A stretch of 5,426 bases of DNA from the NCBI GenBank assembly GCA_023245695.1, contig JAHFJT010000080.1:1-5426 (forward strand), given 5' to 3'. Positions 1 through 5,168 of this stretch are shown here, in pieces. The translations under genes and the position numbers were made by a program. Position 1 is the first letter of the stretch; each line of letters begins with the position of its first letter. This stretch comes from Candidatus Peregrinibacteria bacterium (lineage in GTDB: Bacteria; Patescibacteriota; Gracilibacteria; UBA1369; UBA12463). The notes beneath the pieces are model-generated. The model worked only from the letters and a program-made list of their open reading frames with translations, did not search any database and was not told the DNA's origin.

Positions 1-115
1 TATACTCAATAAGTGGCTTACCTCCAACCATTGTCTCGATTTTGTCGATACCCTGCATGCGGAGACTTTTCCCCGCCGCGACGATAATGGCGATATTTTT
101 TGTTACCCTTGGCAT
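1..115 (-). CDS. ispD: 2-C-methyl-D-erythritol 4-phosphate cytidylyltransferase, N-terminal fragment
   Basis: This is the first 38 codons of a gene that runs off the left edge. IspD transfers CMP from CTP to 2-C-methyl-D-erythritol 4-phosphate, the step right after DXR in the MEP isoprenoid pathway, in the cytosol. The visible protein begins MPRVTKN, then has the nucleotidyltransferase loop IIVAAGKSLRM (residues 10-20), with Arg19 matching the catalytic Arg of the family, Lys25 after a short spacer, and a GGKPLIEY stretch (31-38) typical of IspD. The second Gly of the usual GxGxR is Ser here, a tolerated variant. The ATG at 115 lies inside the 3' end of dxr (13 nt overlap, different frame), so translational coupling is likely; no clear Shine-Dalgarno precedes it. 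With so little sequence another sugar nucleotidyltransferase cannot be excluded on motif alone. The position after ispG and dxr makes IspD the best call. Confidence 0.82.
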   Translation of the reverse strand, partial: MPRVTKNIAIIVAAGKSLRMQGIDKIETMVGGKPLIEY

Positions 116-1236
116 GAGTTGAGTTCAATAATTTCTTCGAGATTTGGCTCTGGATTGAAGTCGTGCAACTTAGCGTGCTGGCGAATATAGGGATAGATCT
201 CATGAAAGGCGATCTCATCATTGAGGAATTTTTCTACGGCCTTGTCGTTCGCATGGTTAAGAATGGCTGGCATATTTCCCTGAATCTGTGCGGCTCCACG
301 GGCCAGAGTTAGACTTTCAAAAAGCTCTTCGTCTGGCTTATGGAAGGTAAGTTTTCCAAGCTGCGCGAGATCGAGCCGAGGCCACTTCGTCTCTTCGCGT
401 TCAGGAAAAAACATCGCATACTGGATCGCAAATCGCATGTCAGGCGGGGACATAAGCGCCGTAACATTTCCATCTTTCCACTGAACCATCGCGTGAATAA
501 TCGACTCCGGATGCACTACAATTTCTATCTGATGCGGAGGTACTTTGAAGAACGCACTTGCCACGATGAGCTCGAATCCCTTGTTCATCAAGGTCGCGGA
601 ATCGATGGTAATTTTTTCACCCATTTTCCATACAGGATGATTGAGCGCCTGCTCTTTAGTGGCTTTCATGAGCTCTTTTTTCGTCTTTCCGTGAAACGGG
701 CCGCCGGAGCAAGTAAGAATCATTTTCTCTACATCGCGCTCCTGCTTTCCCTCGAGACACTGAATGATACTCGTGAGCTCTGAGTCGATCGGCACGACGA
801 GCGTCTCATACTTCATTGCCATCTGCAGAATCATTTCACCCGCACTCACGAGACTTTCTTTATTCGCAATGAGGACCGTTTTTCGATTTTGGATCGCGGT
901 AATCGTGTGAATAATACCTTCTGTTCCACTGATCGCGTTGATCACCATTTCAACGTTCGGGTCACGAAGAAGCTCGGCGATACCACCTTCACCCGCTACG
1001 AGTTCGGGAAATTTTTTACTCAGAGGATAGCGCTCGATTTTGAGCTGTGAAATTTTTGACTCATCAGTCACGCAAATTCGATCGGGCTCAAACTCCTGCA
1101 CGAGCTTATTAAAAAGCTCAACGTTGTGATGCGCGGTCATACCGACCATATGAAATCGGTCTGGATTTTCGCGGATCACGTCGAGCACCTGCGTACCGAT
1201 AGATCCCGTACTGCCGAGAAGAACGATATTTTTCAT
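103..1236 (-). CDS. dxr: 1-deoxy-D-xylulose 5-phosphate reductoisomerase
   Basis: DXR converts 1-deoxy-D-xylulose 5-phosphate to 2-C-methyl-D-erythritol 4-phosphate using NADPH and a divalent metal; it is the committed MEP step and the fosmidomycin target. The 377 residues compare with 398 in E. coli. Visible motifs in order: NADPH-binding LLGSTGSIG (6-14), ANKESL with N125-K126-E127, metal-site acids D151 and E153 in PIDSE, SGGPF near 181-185, HPVW and DSATLMNKG with E222 (E. coli Glu231), HPESIIH, and a C-terminal helical region with LNHAND in place of the usual LNAANE. Two positions are odd: the His after the DSE acids (E. coli His153) is Leu154, and E. coli Glu234 is Val225. The ATG at 1236 overlaps the ispG stop as ATGA, without a Shine-Dalgarno, which implies coupled translation. 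The reading frame is intact and the family call is firm; full catalytic competence is less certain. Confidence 0.96.
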   Translation of the reverse strand: MKNIVLLGSTGSIGTQVLDVIRENPDRFHMVGMTAHHNVELFNKLVQEFEPDRICVTDESKISQLKIERYPLSKKFPELVAGEGGIAELLRDPNVEMVINAISGTEGIIHTITAIQNRKTVLIANKESLVSAGEMILQMAMKYETLVVPIDSELTSIIQCLEGKQERDVEKMILTCSGGPFHGKTKKELMKATKEQALNHPVWKMGEKITIDSATLMNKGFELIVASAFFKVPPHQIEIVVHPESIIHAMVQWKDGNVTALMSPPDMRFAIQYAMFFPEREETKWPRLDLAQLGKLTFHKPDEELFESLTLARGAAQIQGNMPAILNHANDKAVEKFLNDEIAFHEIYPYIRQHAKLHDFNPEPNLEEIIELNSCQG

Positions 1237-2306
1237 AGTGTTTTTTGGTCAGGGTGATCCACCGCGATCATCGCAAGAAGCTCTTTGAGAAGATATTTTT
1301 CCTCGACGGTTTTGACGACCTGTCCGTTTTTATAGAGAATTCCACAGCCGCGTCCAGCCGCAATTCCGTAGTCTGCCTCACGCGATTCGCCAGGTCCATT
1401 CACCACACATCCCATGACAGCGATCTTGATTGGCTTTTTAAGGTAAGCAGTTTTTTCCTCTACCTGATGCGCTAATTTAATGAGATTCACCTCGACACGA
1501 CCACACGTCGGACAGGCAATCACCGTTCGCTCTTTCGAGTAGAGATGAAGCGACTTGAGAATTTCTTTTGCCACTTTTAGCTCTTCCAGCGGATCTTCGG
1601 ATAGTGACACGCGAATGGTATCGCCGATGCCATTTACCAGGAGGGACCCAATTCCAACCGCGCTTTTCACACTTCCTGTGACAAAGGTTCCCGCCTCGGT
1701 TACGCCCAAGTGCAGCGGATAATCACACTTCGTCGCCATTCGTTCGTACGACTCGATCATTTCTGGAACATTGCTGCTTTTGAGCGCGATCACGAGATTG
1801 TGAAATTTTTCTTTTTCGAAAAACTCGGTCCATCTTACCGCTGACTCTACGAGCGCCTCGGGCGATGGACGGCCGTATTTAGCCCAGAGATCTTTCTCGA
1901 GCGAACCAGCATTCACGCCGATTCGAATGGCTTTCTTGTACTGCTTTGCGGCTTCGATGACTTCCACGACCCACTCTTTTTTTCCAATATTTCCCGGGTT
2001 GATGCGGATTTTGTCGGCACCATTTTTCATCGCAGCGATAGCCATACGGTAGTCGAAGTGAATGTCCGCCACCAAGGGAATGTGAATCTGCTCCTTGATC
2101 GCGGCCAGCGCTTCAGCATCTTTTGGAAAGGGAACAGTGACTCGCACAATCTCACAACCAGCTTTTTCGAGTGCGAGAATCTGCTTTACCGTAGCCTTTA
2201 TATTGTGGGTCTTGGTCGTACACATCGACTGGATTGCGATCGGATTTTGACCCCCTATAGCCACGTTTCCTATATTGACTACCCGTGATGATCTTCGAGA
2301 GTGCAT
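1233..2306 (-). CDS. ispG: 4-hydroxy-3-methylbut-2-en-1-yl diphosphate synthase
   Basis: IspG (GcpE) reduces 2-C-methyl-D-erythritol 2,4-cyclodiphosphate to HMBPP with a [4Fe-4S] cluster, the penultimate MEP step. The 357-residue protein has the bacterial two-domain form. An N-terminal TIM barrel opens with RRSSRVVNIGNVAIGG and PIAIQSM, followed by VADIHFDY and KIRINPGNIG. A C-terminal iron-sulfur domain carries C265-P-T-C268 and C300 in MGCVVNGPGE, with Glu307. This matches E. coli Cys270, Cys273, Cys305 and Glu312 in spacing, so all cluster ligands are present. The ATG at 2306 is the first ATG in frame and gives the normal family N-terminus; AAGG lies about 9 nt upstream, the only Shine-Dalgarno-like sequence before any gene here. 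It is the first gene of the ispG-dxr-ispD operon, and its promoter lies at 2336-2364. Electron donor genes (flavodoxin or ferredoxin) are not in the window. Confidence 0.97.
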   Translation of the reverse strand: MHSRRSSRVVNIGNVAIGGQNPIAIQSMCTTKTHNIKATVKQILALEKAGCEIVRVTVPFPKDAEALAAIKEQIHIPLVADIHFDYRMAIAAMKNGADKIRINPGNIGKKEWVVEVIEAAKQYKKAIRIGVNAGSLEKDLWAKYGRPSPEALVESAVRWTEFFEKEKFHNLVIALKSSNVPEMIESYERMATKCDYPLHLGVTEAGTFVTGSVKSAVGIGSLLVNGIGDTIRVSLSEDPLEELKVAKEILKSLHLYSKERTVIACPTCGRVEVNLIKLAHQVEEKTAYLKKPIKIAVMGCVVNGPGESREADYGIAAGRGCGILYKNGQVVKTVEEKYLLKELLAMIAVDHPDQKTL

Positions 2307-2335
2307 TGCTAGAAGCCTTAAATTGTCGTGTCGGC

Positions 2336-2364
2336 ATTGTAAAACTTGTGCAACAATCGTGCAA
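2336..2364 (-). promoter_or_regulatory. Predicted sigma70-type promoter of the ispG-dxr-ispD operon
   Basis: Read on the minus strand, TTGCAC (2364-2359) and TACAAT (2341-2336) are separated by exactly 17 bp. The -10 box matches the consensus at five of six positions; the -35 box matches only the TTG. Transcription would start near 2329, leaving a leader of roughly 24 nt before the ispG ATG. The call rests on box similarity, spacing and position in the divergent gap. Confidence 0.6.
2348..2364. repeat. Direct repeat GTGCAA, 11 bp period, in the divergent promoter region
   Basis: GTGCAA occurs at 2348-2353 and again at 2359-2364, one helical turn apart, separated by CAATC. The second copy is also the -35 box of the leftward promoter and sits 5 bp from the rightward -35. 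Such spacing suits a protein binding one face of the helix, but six-base repeats can occur by chance and no regulator is identified. Confidence 0.3.
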
Positions 2365-2369
2365 TCACA

Positions 2370-2398
2370 TTGACGAATTGTGGCTTTCGCTCTACAAT
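2370..2398 (+). promoter_or_regulatory. Predicted sigma70-type promoter of the infC-rpmI-rplT operon
   Basis: TTGACG (2370-2375) and TACAAT (2393-2398) are spaced by exactly 17 bp, each one mismatch from consensus, which makes this the strongest promoter in the window. Transcription should start near 2404-2406 and give a leader of about 40 nt before infC. That leader is too short for a Bacillus-type L20-binding leader. It also rules out any infC start codon upstream of about 2405. Confidence 0.75.
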
Positions 2399-2448
2399 CC
2401 TCTCGCTTTATAGTATTCTGTATTTACCTATTTTTTAGCTTCATTTCC

Positions 2449-3045
2449 TTGAGCAAACAGCCTCGTATCAATGATCAAATCCGTTCACCTAGCGTTCGTC
2501 TCATCGACGAGGCAGGGGAGCCACTCGGCGTCGTTCTCATCGAACGCGCTAAAGAAATGGCTCGAGAACAGGAAGTTGACCTGGTTGAAGTGGCGCCTGG
2601 GGCGAATCCGCCAGTATGTAAGCTGATGGATTATGGAAAATACATGTACCGACAGCAGAAAATGGAACGCAAGCACAAGGCTCAGCAGAAGCAGACGGAG
2701 GTGAAGGGGATTCGTATCTCTCTCCGAACTGGCACACATGACCTCGAAGTTAAAGCTAAACAAGCCCGACGGTTCCTCGCAGAACGAAATATGGTCAAAG
2801 TTGTCCTGATGTTCCGAGGCCGTGAAGCTGCCCATCTCAATCTCGGTCGTGACAAGCTCGATCAGCTTTACGCTATGCTTCAAGACGTCGCTAAGATCGA
2901 AGAAGCGCCGAAGAGACAGGGAAATCAGTTGTTAATGATGCTTGCGCCAGGTGGCACTCCTGTGGCACAATTGAGGCCCGCTGCTCCCGGTGAAGCTGGA
3001 ACCCGTCCCGTTGACCCGCCATCCGAGCCAAAAACGGCAGCATAA
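2449..3045 (+). CDS. infC: Translation initiation factor IF-3, non-ATG start
   Basis: IF3 binds the 30S subunit, keeps 50S off and checks the start codon and initiator tRNA. From TTG at 2449 the protein has 198 residues (E. coli: 180). The N-terminal domain has RINDQIR (6-12), VRLID and the hallmark VAPGANPPVCKLMDYGKY (about 48-65). A Lys/Gln-rich linker helix follows (about 68-82). The C-terminal domain starts near EVKGIRIS, has the typical THDLEVK and ends near LLMMLAP. A Pro/Ala-rich tail of about 30 residues is added. The start is forced to be non-ATG: no ATG exists in frame before the conserved RIND motif, and an upstream GTG at 2380 lies inside the promoter. TTG 2449 or ATT 2443 (two residues longer; E. 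coli infC uses ATT) are the candidates. No Shine-Dalgarno is visible; the leader is U-rich. First gene of the operon, 22 nt before rpmI. Confidence 0.95.
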   Translation: MSKQPRINDQIRSPSVRLIDEAGEPLGVVLIERAKEMAREQEVDLVEVAPGANPPVCKLMDYGKYMYRQQKMERKHKAQQKQTEVKGIRISLRTGTHDLEVKAKQARRFLAERNMVKVVLMFRGREAAHLNLGRDKLDQLYAMLQDVAKIEEAPKRQGNQLLMMLAPGGTPVAQLRPAAPGEAGTRPVDPPSEPKTAA

Positions 3046-3067
3046 TTACTCTCTATACCCTCTTTTT

Positions 3068-3265
3068 ATGAAGGCAAAAGTTCACAGCGGCGCAAAAAAG
3101 CGATTCAAACTTACTGGAACAGGCAAAATCAAGTTTGATAAGGTCGCGCACCGACATCTCATGGTTAACAAGTCAAAGCGACAGAAGCGTGGCTCACGAA
3201 AGGGCGTGATTCAGACCTCACTTGGTGAGATCAACCGAATCAAGGGCTTACTCCGACTCAAATAA
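3068..3265 (+). CDS. rpmI: 50S ribosomal protein L35
   Basis: L35 is a small, very basic protein of the large ribosomal subunit. The 65-residue product has the family layout: HSGAKKRFKLTGTGKIK near the N-terminus, HLMVNKSKRQKRGSRKG in the middle, and a C-terminal helix ending in RIKGLLRLK. Its length is usual for L35. ATG 3068 is chosen because it gives the standard MKAKVHSG beginning. The frame stays open upstream into the infC 3' end, but that would add 26 unrelated residues. The codon is preceded by TCTTTTT and not by a Shine-Dalgarno. The gene sits 22 nt after infC and 27 nt before rplT, the conserved operon order, and is presumably co-transcribed. Six of seven Arg codons are CGA. Confidence 0.97.
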   Translation: MKAKVHSGAKKRFKLTGTGKIKFDKVAHRHLMVNKSKRQKRGSRKGVIQTSLGEINRIKGLLRLK

Positions 3266-3292
3266 TCTCCTTTATATTTAATTTTTCTCTTT

Positions 3293-3724
3293 ATGCCACG
3301 CGTTAAACGAGGAGTTGCCTCCCACAAACGACACAAAAAGATGCTCAAGGCCACCAAAGGCTTCCGAGGTCTCCGAAGCCGAACCTTTAAACAGGCGAAG
3401 ACTGCCTGGATGAAAGCCGGCGAAAATGAGTACCGAGATCGAAAGGTCAAGAAGCGCGCTATGCGAGCTCTCTGGATCACTCGATTGAACGGCGCTTGCC
3501 GAGCTGCTGGAATTACCTACAGCCGATTCATCGAAGGTCTTACCAAGAAAGTTGTTCTCCTCGACCGAAAGGTCATGTCTGAGATCGCACGCACCAACCC
3601 AGAGGTCTTTGAGAAGATCGTCGAGGTTGCGAAGTCAGGCGCTACTGCTATGGGAACCAAGAAGGTTACCACCAAGTCAGGTACGACCAAGACTGCTGCA
3701 AAGAAAGTTGCTGCTAAGGCGTAA
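3293..3724 (+). CDS. rplT: 50S ribosomal protein L20 with Lys/Ala/Thr-rich C-terminal tail
   Basis: L20 binds 23S rRNA early in 50S assembly, and in several bacteria it also represses its own operon. The protein starts MPRVKRGVASHKRHKKMLKA, followed by the basic helix GFRGLRSRTFKQAK, then YRDRKVKKRAMRALWITRLN and a globular part with GITYSRFIEGL and LDRKVMSEIA. The family core ends around residue 115 (NPEVFEKIVEVAK). The 143-residue length exceeds the usual 115-120 because of a low-complexity tail of about 25 residues rich in Lys, Ala and Thr, resembling histone-like tails. Twelve of 15 Arg codons are CGA, none CGT or AGA. ATG 3293 gives the canonical N-terminus; upstream is U-rich (TTTTTCTCTTT) without a Shine-Dalgarno. 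It is the last gene of the operon and is followed by a terminator at 3768. Confidence 0.97.
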   Translation: MPRVKRGVASHKRHKKMLKATKGFRGLRSRTFKQAKTAWMKAGENEYRDRKVKKRAMRALWITRLNGACRAAGITYSRFIEGLTKKVVLLDRKVMSEIARTNPEVFEKIVEVAKSGATAMGTKKVTTKSGTTKTAAKKVAAKA

Positions 3725-3767
3725 ATCGCCCTACCGTTTCCTCTTTCCGCCATTCCATAGAACATCC

Positions 3768-3805
3768 AAAGATGCTAGAGTGTTACCACCTAGCATCTTT
3801 TTGTT
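3768..3805 (+). terminator. Rho-independent terminator after rplT
   Basis: AAAGATGCTAG (3768-3778) pairs perfectly with CTAGCATCTTT (3790-3800), an 11 bp stem. Inside the loop GTG (3780-3782) can pair with CAC (3787-3789) after one bulged A, leaving the tetraloop TTAC. Five T residues (3798-3802) then GTT follow, overlapping the stem foot. The orientation ends the infC operon. The next gene starts at 3812, so the hairpin also stands in its leader region. Confidence 0.88.
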
Positions 3806-3811
3806 ATCCGC

Positions 3812-5122
3812 ATGAAATCGGTCCTAAAGCATCTCATTTTTAGTGTGCTGAGCTGGTGCGCCCGTGCACGAGTCGTGAGACTTCGTCGGCATGGTGTTCA
3901 GATCATTGGCGTAACGGGATCGATGGGAAAGACGACCTGTAAAGATGCGGTGGCCCATGTTCTGAGTGGACAGTTACGCGTTCTAAAGAGCGATAAAAGT
4001 TATAATACTGAGCTGGGGTTGCCACTTACTGTTCTTGAACTGAAGAGTGAATTTTCCTCGGTTGTTGGGTGGGCAAAAAATCTTGTGATAGCGGTGTGGC
4101 GCGGTTTTTTTGATCGAACGATGTACGATGTTCTGATCCTGGAAATGGGCGTCGATAAGCCTGGGGATATGGATGTGTTACTGGGGATGCTGGGGACGGA
4201 TGCAGCAGCTCCGTTACACTGCGCTGTGTTCATGGGGGTACACCCGGTCCATTTGGCTGACGGGCAGTTCGCATCACTTGATGCTATCTTTGAAGAAAAG
4301 GCCAAACTCGTAAAGGCCGTTCTGGCCGGCGGCACCGTGTTTCTCAACGCGGACGATGATCGATGCGCACGTCTTGGCGCAGAGATGGGTATTAAAAAAA
4401 ATGGCCCGAAGGTTGTAATGTTTGGGGCGAGGAGTAGCGCAAAACTTCAGGTTCGTGATGTGAAGAGTGGGTGGGGACGTATCGATTTTACGGTAGCTTA
4501 TGGAGAAGTAGAAGGACAGGTAACAGTGCCAATTCTTGGCGCACAGCACGTGGCTTCTCTTTTACCTGCGATTGGCTGTGGTCTTATTTTTGGCATGTAT
4601 ATGTCAGATATCGTGAGTCGACTCTCCACATTCAAACTTCCACCTGGCCGTCTTTCACTCATTGAGGGTCTCCGTGATTCATGGATTATCGATAGCTCCT
4701 ACAACGCCTCGCCGGATGCGGTACGAGCGGCGCTCGACACACTTCAGCAGCTTGGTGGTGACAAGCGAAAGATTTTTATTTTTGGCAATATGAATGAACT
4801 GGGAAGTGCGTCTGAAAAAGAGCACCGGGATGTCGCCCCGTATCTACGCGACCGAGCTGATGTCCTAATTACGGTCGGCGATTTGGCACAGAAGTGTGCT
4901 GAGGAGGCGATTGCGAGACATACGCTTCCTTCTGGGCGAGTTCATATTTTCCCAAGCGCTGATGAGGCAGCGAACTTTATGGCCACTTTTGTCCAGCCAA
5001 ATGACCTTATTCTCGTCAAAGGTTCACAGAATAATATTCGCCTTGAACGGCTTGTCAAAGCCATTATGAAAGATCCCGAACGTGCGGGTGAGCTCCTCTG
5101 TCGTCAGGACTGGATGTCCTAA
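3812..5122 (+). CDS. murF: MurF-like Mur ligase without the N-terminal UDP-MurNAc domain
   Basis: MurF joins D-Ala-D-Ala to UDP-MurNAc-tripeptide with ATP, the last cytosolic step of peptidoglycan precursor synthesis. This 436-residue protein shows Mur-ligase motifs in order: P-loop GVTGSMGKTT (33-42, Lys40), SYNTELGLPLTVL (63-75), ILEMGVDKPGDM (from 109, Glu111), HPVHL with His147, EEKAKL around Lys163 (region of the carbamylated Lys), NADDD (179-183), SSYNASPDAV (Tyr297, Asn298), GNMNELG (325-331) and VKGSQNNIRLERL (Lys403). The last two and SYNxxPD favour MurF over MurC, MurD or MurE. Only 32 residues precede the P-loop, against roughly 100 in E. coli MurF, so the substrate-binding N-domain is missing; a short hydrophobic patch (8-17) and basic segment (18-27) replace it. 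An extra segment, about 78-105, lies before ILEMG. ATG 3812 is about 10 nt past a terminator U-tract, with no Shine-Dalgarno. The substrate is inferred. Confidence 0.88.
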   Translation: MKSVLKHLIFSVLSWCARARVVRLRRHGVQIIGVTGSMGKTTCKDAVAHVLSGQLRVLKSDKSYNTELGLPLTVLELKSEFSSVVGWAKNLVIAVWRGFFDRTMYDVLILEMGVDKPGDMDVLLGMLGTDAAAPLHCAVFMGVHPVHLADGQFASLDAIFEEKAKLVKAVLAGGTVFLNADDDRCARLGAEMGIKKNGPKVVMFGARSSAKLQVRDVKSGWGRIDFTVAYGEVEGQVTVPILGAQHVASLLPAIGCGLIFGMYMSDIVSRLSTFKLPPGRLSLIEGLRDSWIIDSSYNASPDAVRAALDTLQQLGGDKRKIFIFGNMNELGSASEKEHRDVAPYLRDRADVLITVGDLAQKCAEEAIARHTLPSGRVHIFPSADEAANFMATFVQPNDLILVKGSQNNIRLERLVKAIMKDPERAGELLCRQDWMS

Positions 5123-5138
5123 TGTTCGCCGATATTCG

Positions 5139-5147
5139 TGCTATACT
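5139..5147 (+). promoter_or_regulatory. Predicted extended -10 promoter for holB
   Basis: TGCTATACT at 5139-5147 is an extended -10 element: TG one base before TATACT, which matches the -10 consensus at five of six positions. No convincing -35 exists 16-18 bp upstream, where the murF stop codon lies, but extended -10 promoters do not need one. Transcription would begin near 5154, about 15 nt before the holB ATG. A chance match is possible, and readthrough from murF could also supply transcription. Confidence 0.45.
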
Positions 5148-5168
5148 CCTTACACACACCCGAACCTT

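Noticed and set aside
18..221. A 67-codon minus-strand frame across the dxr/ispD junction
   Set aside because: It is out of frame with both dxr and ispD, whose conserved motifs cover the same bases; it has no recognisable content.
340..783. A 147-codon open frame on the plus strand inside dxr
   Set aside because: It is antisense to a clear DXR gene, has no family motifs, and is rich in Arg/His/Leu as expected from reading the complement of this coding sequence.
2380..2448. N-terminal extension of IF3 from GTG 2380, which looks like a signal or membrane segment
   Set aside because: The hydrophobic stretch results from T-rich leader DNA; the GTG lies within the promoter spacer, and IF3 is a cytosolic protein that begins just before RIND.
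2399..2448. Possible L20-binding leader or riboswitch before infC
   Set aside because: The predicted leader is only about 40 nt, U-rich, and forms no obvious stem; there is no space for the Bacillus-type L20 leader.
2485..2883. A 132-codon minus-strand frame inside infC
   Set aside because: It is a shadow of a well-conserved gene with no motif or start signal of its own.
2990..3067. Upstream extension of L35 from an ATG inside infC
   Set aside because: The added 26 residues resemble nothing in L35 and overlap infC in another frame; ATG 3068 gives the standard N-terminus.
4000..4549. Minus-strand frames inside murF
   Set aside because: They are antisense to conserved Mur-ligase motifs and show no family resemblance.
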